Shown here: piece after piece, positions 51,869-64,000 of the stretch
Layout: the number at the start of each line of letters is the position of its first letter
How positions within the stretch are numbered: position 1 is the first letter of the stretch
Source of the DNA: Asanoa ishikariensis
Lineage (GTDB): Bacteria; Actinomycetota; Actinomycetes; Mycobacteriales; Micromonosporaceae
DNA: 64,000 bases
NCBI RefSeq assembly: GCF_900107455.1
Contig: NZ_FNQB01000003.1
Location: forward strand, 1,488,001 to 1,552,000
Direction of reading: 5' to 3'
The notes under the pieces: model-generated
Databases searched by the model: none
The model's input: only the letters and a program-made list of their open reading frames with translations
What the model was told of the DNA's origin: nothing
Position numbers and translations under genes: made by a program

Positions 51869-52683
51869 AGCGCCGCGTACTGCTCGGCGGTGGCCTCCTT
51901 GACCTGCTCCGGCTTCGGCCGGGCCACCGTGACGCCCGTGCCGTGGCCGCCCATCTGGATCAGGGTCCGGACCGGTCCCTGCGCGGTCGTGACCTGGTAG
52001 GCCAGGTGCAGCAGGCGGCCCTGCTCGTCGACGCCGAGCCGGAAGGGGACCGCCTTGGCGTTGCCGGCCTGCCGCAGCGTCGCCCGCATCGACGCGCGGG
52101 CCTTGGCCGGGGCGGCGGCGACCGCCTTGTGCAGGTCCGCCGTGCCCTCGTAGATGCGCTTGCCGGCCGTTTCCTCGACCTTGCGCGCCGCGACCACGCC
52201 GCCGAGGATGCCGGAGTGCTCGGCCAGGTCGAACGCGCCGCGCAGCGGGCTGCCGGCCCGCAGTTTGCCGATCTCGACCCGCACGAAGGTGTCGGCACCG
52301 GGCGTGTCGGCCTGTTTGATCAGGATCTCGTCGCCGAACTTGAGCATCTCGGCGTACTCGTCGGTCATCATGGTCAGCTTCGCGACGTCGGCCTCGACGT
52401 CGACGGTCATGTCGATCTTGGCGGCCTGACTTTCGCCGAGCGAGATCTGGACCGCCATGCTGAAGGTCTTCTCGACGAAGCCGCGCTCGAACGCCTCTTT
52501 CGTGACGGTCAGGTCGTCGCGCGTGTCGGGCGCGGCCGAGGTCGGCGCGGCGGGGGTGCTGGGCGACGCGGGGGTGCTGGGTGACGCGGGCGCGGCCGTC
52601 GGCGCGGGCGTCGCGGCGGTGTCGCCGCACGCGGACAGCAGCAGAGCTCCGATCAGGAGCGGAATGATCATGACCCGACGCAT
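51865..52683 (-). CDS. LppX/LprG-type lipoprotein, first of a tandem pair
   Basis: A 272-residue lipoprotein with lipobox LLSAC, then a low-complexity Ala/Pro/Thr/Ser linker (about 20-55) and an LppX-like domain (FSMAVQISLGESQAAKIDM, VRVEIGKLRAG, RLLHLAYQVTTAQGPVR). It is a diverged paralogue of the next gene, with which it is translationally coupled. Start ATG 52683. It lies downstream of the arc terminator. Confidence 0.85.
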   Translation of the reverse strand: MRRVMIIPLLIGALLLSACGDTAATPAPTAAPASPSTPASPSTPAAPTSAAPDTRDDLTVTKEAFERGFVEKTFSMAVQISLGESQAAKIDMTVDVEADVAKLTMMTDEYAEMLKFGDEILIKQADTPGADTFVRVEIGKLRAGSPLRGAFDLAEHSGILGGVVAARKVEETAGKRIYEGTADLHKAVAAAPAKARASMRATLRQAGNAKAVPFRLGVDEQGRLLHLAYQVTTAQGPVRTLIQMGGHGTGVTVARPKPEQVKEATAEQYAAL

Positions 52684-52756
52684 GCCGGCACAGTAGTGAG
52701 CCGGCGCCGCCACCGCTGCGCGGGGGGTAGGCCCACGCCGGAGGTCGCCACGGATG

Positions 52757-52794
52757 CGGAACGGGGCGGCGCCCGAAGGCGCCGCCCCGTTCCG
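52757..52794 (-). terminator. arc terminator with UUCG tetraloop
   Basis: A perfect 17-base stem (52757-52773 with 52778-52794); on the minus strand the loop is TTCG closed by C-G, the exceptionally stable tetraloop. It begins 11 bases after the arc stop codon. Confidence 0.88.
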
Positions 52795-52805
52795 TGCAGA
52801 GCGTC

Positions 52806-54587
52806 TTACAGGTACTGACCGGTGTTGCTGGCCGTCTCGATGGAGCGGCCGGCCTCGGTGCCCTTGCCGCCGGAGACGAGCGTGCGGATGTAGACGATCC
52901 GCTCGCCCTTCTTGCCGGAGATCCGGGCCCAGTCGTCGGGGTTGGTGGTGTTGGGCAGGTCCTCGTTCTCGCGGAACTCGTCGACGCAGGCGTCGAGCAG
53001 GTGCTGCAGGCGCATGCCCTTGCGGCCCGAGGCGAGGAACTCCTTGATCGCCATCTTCTTGCCCCGGTCGACGATGTTCTGGATCATCGCGCCCGAGTTG
53101 AAGTCCTTGAAGTAGAGGACCTCCTTGTCACCGTTGGCATAGGTGACCTCGAGGAACCTGTTCTCTTCGGACTCGGAGTACATCCGGAGCACGACCGCCT
53201 CGATCATCGCCTCGACCGTGGCCTGGGCGTCGCCGCCGTGCTCGGTCAGGTCGTCGCCGTGGAGCGGCAGGCCGGCCAGGATGTACTTGCTGAAGATGTC
53301 CTTCGCCGCCTCGGCGTCCGGACGCTCGATCTTGATCTTCACGTCGAGTCGGCCGGGTCGCAGGATGGCAGGGTCGATCATGTCTTCGCGGTTGGACGCG
53401 CCGATCACGATGACGTTCTCGAGCCCCTCCACGCCGTCGATCTCCGACAGCAGCTGCGGGACGATCGTGTTTTCCACGTCGGAGGAGACGCCGGAGCCGC
53501 GGGTGCGGAACACCGAGTCCATCTCGTCGAAGAACACGATCACCGGAGTGCCCTCGCCGGCCTTCTCACGGGCCCGCTGGAACACCAGTCGGATGTGCCG
53601 CTCGGTCTCGCCGACGTACTTGTTCAGCAGCTCCGGACCCTTGATGTTGAGGAAGTAGCTGGTGTGCTTCTCCTCGCCACGCCGCTCGGCGATCTTCTTC
53701 GCCAACGAGTTGGCGACCGCCTTGGCGATCAGGGTCTTGCCGCAACCGGGCGGTCCGTAGAGCAGGATGCCCTTCGGCGGTCGCAACTGGTGCTCGCGGA
53801 ACAGGTCGGCGTGCAGGAACGGCAGCTCCACCGCGTCGCGGATCGCCTCGATCTGCGTGTGCAGGCCACCGATGTCCTCGTAGCCGACGTCGGGGACCTC
53901 CTCGAGGACGAGCTCCTCGACCTCGCTCTTCGGGATCCGCTCGTAGGCGTAGGACGAGCGGGGCTCGATCATGAGCGAGTCACCGGTGCGCAGCGGCGAA
54001 CCGATCAGCGACTCGGCCAGATGGACGATGCGCTCCTCGTCAGCGTGGGAGATCACCAGAGCGCGGTCACCAGCACCGCCACTCGGGTTTTCGAGGATCT
54101 CCTTCAGCATCACGACCTCACCGACCCGCTCGTAGCCGAACGCGTCGACCACGTTGAGCGCGTCGTTGAGCAGGACCTCCTGGCCGCGCTTGAGCTCCTC
54201 GGTCTCGATCGAGGGCGACACGGCCACGCGCAGCTTGCGACCGCCGGTGAACACGTCCACCGTGCCGTCGTCGTGGCGAGTCAGGAAGACTCCATAACCG
54301 CTCGGCGGTTGCGCCAGGCGGTCGATCTCTTCCTTGAGTGTGACGATCTGGGCCCGAGCCTCTTTGAGGGTCGTGACGAGCCGCTCGTTGTTTTCGGACA
54401 CTCGGGCCAGCTGCGCCTGCGTTGCCGCGAGCCGCTCCTCGAGCTGACGGACGTGTCGGGGGCTCTCTGTGAGCCTGCGCCGCACCAGAGCGAGTTCCTC
54501 TTGAAGGAACGCGACCTGGGTGGAGAGATCGTGGGTCTCCTTCTCCCACCGTGCGGCGCGCGCATCCGCGTCGTCGCTGCGTGCCAC
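52806..54587 (-). CDS. arc: Proteasome-associated ATPase (ARC/Mpa)
   Basis: A 593-residue AAA+ unfoldase ring that binds Pup and feeds substrates into the 20S core. N-terminal coiled coil (about 15-95), two OB folds (about 96-230), AAA domain with Walker [15 protein letters not shown], Walker [11 protein letters not shown] and Arg fingers near [10 protein letters not shown]. The C-terminus is GQYL, the penultimate-Tyr motif for proteasome docking. GTG 54587 has GGGAGGTGGG upstream. It is divergent from the ferredoxin gene. Confidence 0.97.
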   Translation of the reverse strand: MARSDDADARAARWEKETHDLSTQVAFLQEELALVRRRLTESPRHVRQLEERLAATQAQLARVSENNERLVTTLKEARAQIVTLKEEIDRLAQPPSGYGVFLTRHDDGTVDVFTGGRKLRVAVSPSIETEELKRGQEVLLNDALNVVDAFGYERVGEVVMLKEILENPSGGAGDRALVISHADEERIVHLAESLIGSPLRTGDSLMIEPRSSYAYERIPKSEVEELVLEEVPDVGYEDIGGLHTQIEAIRDAVELPFLHADLFREHQLRPPKGILLYGPPGCGKTLIAKAVANSLAKKIAERRGEEKHTSYFLNIKGPELLNKYVGETERHIRLVFQRAREKAGEGTPVIVFFDEMDSVFRTRGSGVSSDVENTIVPQLLSEIDGVEGLENVIVIGASNREDMIDPAILRPGRLDVKIKIERPDAEAAKDIFSKYILAGLPLHGDDLTEHGGDAQATVEAMIEAVVLRMYSESEENRFLEVTYANGDKEVLYFKDFNSGAMIQNIVDRGKKMAIKEFLASGRKGMRLQHLLDACVDEFRENEDLPNTTNPDDWARISGKKGERIVYIRTLVSGGKGTEAGRSIETASNTGQYL

Positions 54588-54776
54588 GTCCCACCTCCCC
54601 GGGGGGCTAAAAACGTTCTGTCATAACACTAACCGCTCCGACGACGATTTAGACCCAGGCAACACCCTCGTCACTGAGTCTTGATCTCGAAGACTTGGTG
54701 TTCGTCACTGCGGAGGAGCCCCAAAACCTTCGTCGGGTACGGTCGGAACGTACGAACGTAGCTCGCGGGAGGCCAA

Positions 54777-55076
54777 GTGACGACTCAGACCGAGACTGAT
54801 CAGTTGCGTGTCTGGGTGGACCAGGATCTGTGCACGGGCGACGGGCTCTGTGTGCAGTACGCCCCTGACGTGTTCGAGTTCGACATCGACGGTCTGGCGT
54901 ACGTCAAGGACGGCTCCGGGGAGCTTCAGGTGTCACCCGGTGTCCGGGTTGACGTGCCTGCCCACCTGCGGCTAGACGTGCTCGACTCGGCGAAGGACTG
55001 CCCCGGCGAGTGCATCCACGTCATGCGCGGCGACTCCGACGAGGAGATCGCCGGCCCGAACGCCCCGATCGAGTGA
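54777..55076 (+). CDS. Ferredoxin, 3Fe-4S/4Fe-4S type
   Basis: A 99-residue ferredoxin: WVDQDLCTGDGLCVQYAPDVF holds C-x5-C (third ligand position Asp/Gly as in 3Fe-4S types), and the last cysteine is in DCPGECIHV. Small acidic electron carrier, usually for cytochrome P450s or oxygenases. GTG 54777 has GGGAGG 4 bases upstream. It stands alone, divergent from arc, with two GAACGTA direct repeats upstream. Confidence 0.88.
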   Translation: MTTQTETDQLRVWVDQDLCTGDGLCVQYAPDVFEFDIDGLAYVKDGSGELQVSPGVRVDVPAHLRLDVLDSAKDCPGECIHVMRGDSDEEIAGPNAPIE

Positions 55077-55089
55077 TGGCGCCGCCGTC

Positions 55090-57778
<2,689 letters not shown>

Positions 57779-57785
57779 CGTATCG

Positions 57786-57791
57786 ATGCTA
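57786..57791 (-). promoter_or_regulatory. -10 box TAGCAT, leaderless M50 protease start
   Basis: TAGCAT lies 7 bases before ATG 57778 on the minus strand. Confidence 0.65.
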
Positions 57792-57832
57792 TCGACACGA
57801 CCCGCCGGCGCGGATTCGTCGTACCCCTCGTT

Positions 57833-57838
57833 TAGCGT
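57833..57838 (+). promoter_or_regulatory. -10 box TAGCGT, leaderless RecB-like start
   Basis: TAGCGT lies 7 bases before ATG 57846. The two leaderless promoters face away from one another across 67 bases. Confidence 0.65.
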
Positions 57839-57845
57839 CTGAGGC

Positions 57846-58766
57846 ATGACAACGCAGGCTGTGTCCATCGAACCGCACGACGAGGCGCCGGTTCATCCCA
57901 CGCTGTCCCCGTCCCGTGCGGCCGACTTCAAGACCTGCCCGCTGCTCTACCGCTTCCGCACGATCGACCGCCTCCCCGAGACCCAGACCCCTGACCAGGC
58001 CCGCGGCACCCTGGTGCACGCGGTGCTGGAGAGGCTGTTCGACCTACCCGCCGCCGACCGCACCGCCGACGCGGCCGCCGACCTCGTGGCACCCCAGTGG
58101 TCCCGGATGGTCGAGGAGGCGCCCGACCTGGCCGGCCTGTTCGAGGACGGCCCCCCGGCGCTGGTGCCCGACGCCGCGGTCGACGTCGTCCGCCCGTGGA
58201 CCACCGACGACTTCCTGGCGTCGGCCCGGGCGCTGCTGGCCGGCTACTTCACGGTGGAAGACCCGCGCCGGCTGGAGCCCGCCGAGCGCGAGACGCTGAT
58301 CAGCGCCCTGGTCGACGACCAGCTACTGATCCGGGGCTACATCGACCGGCTCGACGTCTCCCCCGACGGCGACCTACGGGTCGTCGACTACAAGACCGGC
58401 GGCGCGCCCCGCGAGGCCTTCGAAGCCCGCGCGCTCTTCCAGCTCAAGTTCTACGCCCTGGTCCTATGGCGCACCCGCGGCGTCGTGCCGCGGGTGCTGC
58501 GCCTGCTCTACCTGAAAGACCAGGAGATCTGCGACTACTCACCGGACGCCGACGAGTTGGCCCGCTTCGAACGCACCCTGCTCGCGCTGTGGCAGGCCAT
58601 CGAGCGGGCCAAGGCCGCCAAGGAGTTCCAACCGAAACCGAGCCGCCTGTGCGGCTGGTGCGCGCACCAGGCGCTGTGCCCGTCGTTCGGCGGCACGCCC
58701 CCGCCATACCCGGCACCCCGCCAGCGCGACGCCGTCGAGGTCGTGACCCCAGGAGCCGACGACTAG
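57846..58766 (+). CDS. RecB-family (PD-(D/E)XK) nuclease
   Basis: A 306-residue protein of the Cas4/RecB-like nuclease group. It starts TLSPSRAADFKTCPLLYRFR and has ARGTLVHAVLERLF, the active-site core IRGYIDRLDVS...LRVVDYKTG (DxxxxD and the K of YKTG) and a C-terminal Cys cluster LCGWCAHQALCPSF that can hold an FeS cluster with a fourth Cys in TCPLLYRF. Role in DNA repair or recombination is likely. No CRISPR is near. The Mtb neighbour Rv2119 is the equivalent. Confidence 0.9.
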   Translation: MTTQAVSIEPHDEAPVHPTLSPSRAADFKTCPLLYRFRTIDRLPETQTPDQARGTLVHAVLERLFDLPAADRTADAAADLVAPQWSRMVEEAPDLAGLFEDGPPALVPDAAVDVVRPWTTDDFLASARALLAGYFTVEDPRRLEPAERETLISALVDDQLLIRGYIDRLDVSPDGDLRVVDYKTGGAPREAFEARALFQLKFYALVLWRTRGVVPRVLRLLYLKDQEICDYSPDADELARFERTLLALWQAIERAKAAKEFQPKPSRLCGWCAHQALCPSFGGTPPPYPAPRQRDAVEVVTPGADD

Positions 58767-58780
58767 CCCCCCGGGGCGGG

Positions 58781-59332
58781 TCAGATGTCGAGGTCTTCGA
58801 CGATCGGGTCGTCGTGGATGGTGTGTAGGGCTATCGCGTACAGCTCCGGGGGCAGCAGGGGTTCGAGCTCCTCCGGGGTGTCGACGACCGAGAACGTGGC
58901 CTGGGCGGGTGTTCGCATCCAGGCCTGGTCCGGCGACCAGTCACCGAGCCAGCCCCGCCAGCCGGTAGACCACTTCCTGGACCGTTCCGCGTTGGGGCCG
59001 ACCGGGGTCTGTAGCTCCGACCGGTCGTGATGCACGGCGAACCGGCCCCGGCTGGTCCGGAACAGCGAGTACGTCTCGGAGCCCTGCTCGGTGGACGAGG
59101 TCCACTCGCCCAGGGCGGTGCCGAGGAAGCGTTTGATCCCCGCACGCCCGACGCCGACCTTGACGGTGATCTCCTCGAACCCGGACCGCTTCGCGTCCTC
59201 GACCTCGATGAGCCGGCGGAGCGCGGTGACGATCGTGGCCGACAGGGTGCCGCCGACGAGTTCCTGGGCGCGTCGCAGCAACGGCAGGTCGTCGTCGGCG
59301 ACATAGATCGTCTTGTTGGGCACGAGATTCAC
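58781..59332 (-). CDS. EXLDI protein, ribbon-helix-helix-like
   Basis: A 183-residue protein ending EDLDI, the EXLDI family signature. The N-terminus KTIYVADDDLPLLRRAQEL followed by SATIVTALRRLIE matches the strand-helix-helix of ribbon-helix-helix regulators, so it probably binds DNA. The middle is beta-rich. It faces a drrAB-type exporter, the usual neighbour of this family. GTG 59332 has GAGG 5-6 bases upstream. Likely a repressor at the operator in the 46-base gap (inference). Confidence 0.85.
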   Translation of the reverse strand: MNLVPNKTIYVADDDLPLLRRAQELVGGTLSATIVTALRRLIEVEDAKRSGFEEITVKVGVGRAGIKRFLGTALGEWTSSTEQGSETYSLFRTSRGRFAVHHDRSELQTPVGPNAERSRKWSTGWRGWLGDWSPDQAWMRTPAQATFSVVDTPEELEPLLPPELYAIALHTIHDDPIVEDLDI

Positions 59333-59359
59333 CTTGACCTCTGGACAGCGGGGTGTCTA

Positions 59360-59377
59360 TACGTATATTACTACGTA
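59360..59377. promoter_or_regulatory. TACGTA-n6-TACGTA operator candidate
   Basis: Two copies of the palindrome TACGTA, 12 bases centre to centre, in a 25-base AT-rich island of an otherwise GC-rich region. It lies 1 base before the ATG of the exporter ATPase and probably overlaps its promoter (TATATT). Confidence 0.6.
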
Positions 59378-59378
59378 C

Positions 59379-60386
59379 ATGACAGAACGAAGCGTCGCGT
59401 CGCGGCCTCCCACGACGGTCGGCGACGTCGTCGCGGCGGTGGAGGTCGAAGATCTCGCCGTGTCGTACGGCGCGGTGAAGGCCCTCGACGGGTTGAGCCT
59501 CACCATCTCGCCCGGCACCGTGTTCGGGCTGCTCGGCCCTAACGGTGCGGGCAAGACGACGCTGGTGCGGGTGCTGTCGACACTGCTGCGCCCGGGCGGC
59601 GGGCACGCCCGCGTGCTGGGTCACGACGTCGTCCGTGAACCGCTGGCGGTGCGCTTGATGATCGGGCTGGCCGGGCAGTCCGCCGCGGTCGACGCGGAGC
59701 TGACCGGTCGGGAGAACCTGGAGATGGTCGGCCAGCTCTACCGGCTGCCGCGCGCGGAGGCGCGCCGCCGGGCGGCGGAAATCCTCGACCGGTTCGACCT
59801 GGCGGACGCCGCGAACCGGCGGGTCGGCACCTACTCCGGCGGTATGCGCCGGCGCCTCGACCTGGCGGCGAGCCTGACCGGGCGCCCGCCCGTGCTGCTG
59901 CTCGACGAGCCCACCACAGGCCTCGACCCGCGGTCGCGGCTGGAGCTGTGGGCGATCGTCGACGAGCTACGCGACGCCGGCACGACGGTGCTGCTGACCA
60001 CGCAGTACCTGGACGAGGCCGACCGGCTGGCCCAGCGCATCGCGGTGATCGACGCCGGCAAGGTGATCGCCGAAGGAACCCCCGCCGAACTGAAGGCCGA
60101 GGCCGGCACCGACGTCCTCCGGATCCGCCTTGACGACGCCAGCGCCGTGGCCGCGGCCGAGCCGTTGCTCGCGGACCTCGCCGCGCCCGGCACCAGCGTC
60201 GACACCGCCGACGACGAGCTCACCCTGCGGGTGGTCCGACCGGACGCCTCGGCCGAGGCGGTGCGCCGCCTGGACGGCCACGGCCTGCACGTGTCGGTGA
60301 TCCAGTTGACCCAGCCCAGCCTCGACGACGTGTTCCTGTCGTTGACGGGCCACACCGCCGCGACCGGCGAGGAGGAGACCGCATGA
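59379..60386 (+). CDS. ABC exporter ATPase, DrrA type
   Basis: A 335-residue daunorubicin-resistance-type ATPase: Walker A LLGPNGAGKTTLVRVLSTLL, Q-loop in GLAGQSAAVDAELTG, signature TYSGGMRRRLDLAASL, Walker B VLLLDEPTTGLDPRSR, and switch His analog Q in LLTTQYLDEAD. The C-terminal extension ending DDVFLSLTGH is DrrA-like. ATG 59379 is directly behind the operator and lacks a Shine-Dalgarno, so it may be leaderless. The stop overlaps drrB by 4 bases. Confidence 0.93.
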   Translation: MTERSVASRPPTTVGDVVAAVEVEDLAVSYGAVKALDGLSLTISPGTVFGLLGPNGAGKTTLVRVLSTLLRPGGGHARVLGHDVVREPLAVRLMIGLAGQSAAVDAELTGRENLEMVGQLYRLPRAEARRRAAEILDRFDLADAANRRVGTYSGGMRRRLDLAASLTGRPPVLLLDEPTTGLDPRSRLELWAIVDELRDAGTTVLLTTQYLDEADRLAQRIAVIDAGKVIAEGTPAELKAEAGTDVLRIRLDDASAVAAAEPLLADLAAPGTSVDTADDELTLRVVRPDASAEAVRRLDGHGLHVSVIQLTQPSLDDVFLSLTGHTAATGEEETA

Positions 60387-61204
60387 CCGACACCACGGTG
60401 CGCCGCGTAGGACTCGTGGACCGCGGCGGGCGGCAGCGGCTGTCGCTCGCGGGAATCCTGCGGGACAGCCGGGTGATGGCGACACGGCAGCTACGCAAGA
60501 CGCTGCGCCGACCCACGTACATCGTCTTCTCGTTCGTCCAGCCGGTCATCTTCGTCCTGCTGTTCCGCTACATCTTCGGCGGCGCGATCGACACCGGGTC
60601 GGTCTCCTACGTCAACTACCTGATGCCCGGGATCATCGTGCAGACCGCTGTGTTCGGCGCGATGGTCACCGGCATCGGGCTGACCGAGGACCTCTCGACG
60701 GGTGTCGTGGACCGGCTGCGGTCGCTGCCCATGGCCCGGTCCGCCGTCCTGTTCGGACGCACCGCCGCCGACGCCGTCACGAACGTGCTGACCCTGATCG
60801 TGATGACCGCCGTGGGCCTGCTGGTCGGGTTCCGCCCGTCGCAGCCGGCCTGGCGGCTCGCCGCGGCGTTCCTGCTCGTGATCGCCTTCTCGTACGTGTT
60901 CTCGTGGATCAGCGCCTGGGTCGGGCTGTCCGTCAAGAACCCGGAGACCGCCCAGTCCGCCGGCTTCATCTGGGTGTTCCCGCTGACCTTCGCGTCGTCG
61001 GCGTTCGTGCCGACGGAGTCGATGCCCGCGGCGGTCCGCGCCTTCTCCGAGGTCAATCCGGTGAGCCTGTGCGTCGACGCCGTGCGCTCCCTCACCATCG
61101 GTGGCCCGTCGGCGACCGCCCCGGCGCTGCAGACCCTGGCCTGGCTCGCCGGGCTCCTCGTCATCTTCGTGGCGCTCGCCGTCCGCGCCTTCCGCCGTGC
61201 CTGA
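60383..61204 (+). CDS. ABC exporter permease, DrrB type
   Basis: A 273-residue ABC-2-type permease with six membrane segments. YIVFSFVQPVIFVLLFRYIFG and the DLSTGVVDRLRSLPMARS segment are DrrB hallmarks, and NPETAQSAGFIWVFPLTFASSAFVP is the late re-entrant region. With the ATPase it forms an exporter for a hydrophobic compound, possibly a drug or lipid. Overlaps the next gene by 8 bases. Confidence 0.93.
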   Translation: MTDTTVRRVGLVDRGGRQRLSLAGILRDSRVMATRQLRKTLRRPTYIVFSFVQPVIFVLLFRYIFGGAIDTGSVSYVNYLMPGIIVQTAVFGAMVTGIGLTEDLSTGVVDRLRSLPMARSAVLFGRTAADAVTNVLTLIVMTAVGLLVGFRPSQPAWRLAAAFLLVIAFSYVFSWISAWVGLSVKNPETAQSAGFIWVFPLTFASSAFVPTESMPAAVRAFSEVNPVSLCVDAVRSLTIGGPSATAPALQTLAWLAGLLVIFVALAVRAFRRA

Positions 61205-61739
61205 GGACGAGCGTCCCGCCCGGGCGCTGAGCGCCGACGTGCTCTCGGCGCTGGACCAAGGGACGGAAGCGGTCCTGATCCCCTTCCTCAACGAACTGCT
61301 GGACGAGCTGCCGTGGTGGAACCCGGCCTGGCGCGTCACCCGCGTGGAGGCCGTCAAGCCAAGCGCCGCCAAGACCGTCGGTTCGGGCTTCGACGAGGTC
61401 ACCGTGCTGGGGCAGGCCGGCGCGGATCCCCTGCCGTTCGTAGGACGGATCCGCCTCCAGGACGACCGGTTGGTCCGGTTCCAGGCCAAGATCGGTGACG
61501 TGGTCATCGGGCCGGGCACGACGCCCGCGGGAGAGCCCGAGCCGGATCCGTTCGCCGCGATCATCCGCATCCTGATGGACGTACGCGGGGTCTCGGACCA
61601 GGACCTGGCCCGGCAGTGCTACCTGTCCCGGGCGACGATCCGCACCCTGCGCGGCGGCTGGAGCCCGGATCCGGTCGTCGTCCGACGGATCGAAGAGGCC
61701 ATGGACTTCGTTTTCGACGCCCGCTCCGACGCGAAATGA
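61197..61739 (+). CDS. Hypothetical protein downstream of the exporter, possible DNA-binding tail
   Basis: A 180-residue soluble protein from GTG 61197. The first half has helices ([21 protein letters not shown]) and a beta-rich region ([40 protein letters not shown]). The last 60 residues read like a helix-turn-helix: [21 protein letters not shown], then [18 protein letters not shown]. It is translationally coupled to the permease. No family was recognised. Confidence 0.7.
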   Translation: MPEDERPARALSADVLSALDQGTEAVLIPFLNELLDELPWWNPAWRVTRVEAVKPSAAKTVGSGFDEVTVLGQAGADPLPFVGRIRLQDDRLVRFQAKIGDVVIGPGTTPAGEPEPDPFAAIIRILMDVRGVSDQDLARQCYLSRATIRTLRGGWSPDPVVVRRIEEAMDFVFDARSDAK

Positions 61740-61762
61740 AAGTCGGGTAGCGTTATCGGTCC

Positions 61763-61843
61763 GAGACGAGAGGCGCTGCAACGGGGTCCGCCCCGCCACG
61801 CTCGTCCGGGAAACACCCAAGGTCGCCTCCGTTTATTCGGAGG
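61763..61843 (+). ncRNA. S-adenosylhomocysteine (SAH) riboswitch upstream of metH
   Basis: The segment matches the SAH riboswitch core: P1 GACGAG (61765-61770) with CTCGTC (61801-61806); conserved AGGCGCTGCAAC (61771-61782); inner stem CGGGG/CCCCG (61782-61786 with 61791-61795); then GCCACG before P1 closes. A pseudoknot can form between AGGCG (61771-61775) and CGCCT (61824-61828). A hairpin CCTCCG/CGGAGG (61826-61831 with 61838-61843) covers the metH Shine-Dalgarno and shares bases with the pseudoknot, so the two are mutually exclusive. SAH binding would thus free the ribosome site. Confidence 0.85.
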
Positions 61844-61851
61844 TGGTCGGT

Positions 61852-64000
<2,149 letters not shown>

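Noticed and set aside
54720-54776. LexA/SOS box upstream of the ferredoxin gene (GAACGTACGAACGTA)
   Set aside because: The GAAC words are direct repeats, not the inverted GAAC-n4-GTTC of a LexA site.
57846-58766. Cas4 of a CRISPR system
   Set aside because: Although the fold and Cys cluster are Cas4-like, there are no other cas genes or repeats, and synteny matches the housekeeping RecB-like gene next to trmI.

Overview
This window is GC-rich DNA from an actinomycete. A Micromonosporaceae-type genome (Micromonospora/Actinoplanes relatives) is the best guess, inferred from the bacterial proteasome locus, the GC-rich codon use, many leaderless starts, and the mix of secreted wall and sugar enzymes. 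From the 5'-3' exonuclease (about 27 kb) to metH (right edge), gene content and order follow, from memory, the Mycobacterium tuberculosis stretch Rv2090 to Rv2124c: exonuclease, helY, tatC, tatA, pafC, pafB, pafA, prcA, prcB, pup, dop, mpa/arc, trmI, RecB-like nuclease, metH. No rRNA, tRNA, CRISPR array, insertion sequence or phage gene was seen.

Layout. 0-10 kb: 3' part of nhaA, a PAS-domain membrane sensor, a DUF1254/DUF1214 gene behind a zinc anti-sigma gene that faces an ECF sigma gene, a small ComJ-like gene, an aldo/keto reductase, an APC permease and a GPP34 protein. 10-16 kb: a copper amine oxidase directly downstream of a three-subunit molybdenum hydroxylase operon, an apparent amine-to-aldehyde-to-acid route. 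16-22 kb: secreted metallophosphoesterase, MFS transporter with a propeller protein, PAP2 phosphatase, second MFS. 22-27 kb: FHA/winged-helix protein overlapping a non-canonical membrane kinase, then a secreted GH16 hydrolase and a repeat-bearing CHAP hydrolase.

27-40 kb: exonuclease, HelY, HAD phosphatase, lipid kinase, TatC/TatA, PafC/PafB, CDF metal transporter, DUF3866, Pup ligase PafA with a small tail-anchored partner. 40-43.5 kb: dTDP-rhamnose genes as two divergent pairs (rmlAC, rmlBD). 43.5-47.1 kb: GNAT, a hypothetical gene, a redoxin, a SnoaL-like gene, then about 1.1 kb of non-coding hierarchical tandem repeats. 47.1-54.6 kb: prcA, prcB, pup, dop, two LprG-like lipoproteins and the proteasomal ATPase. 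54.8-58.8 kb: ferredoxin, then a translationally coupled M50 protease-trmI-hypothetical operon and a RecB-like nuclease. 58.8-61.7 kb: an EXLDI protein facing a drrAB-type exporter with an AT-rich operator between. 61.7 kb to the end: an SAH riboswitch that appears to control the Shine-Dalgarno of metH, which runs off the right edge.

The conserved core is Pup tagging and degradation (PafA, Dop, Pup, Arc, PrcAB) with its PafBC regulator and the Tat/HelY neighbours. Against the mycobacterial order it is interrupted between prcA and pafA (rml genes plus minisatellite) and between dop and arc (lipoprotein pair). Many genes begin directly at a TANNNT box 6-8 bases from the start codon, so leaderless translation is widespread here.
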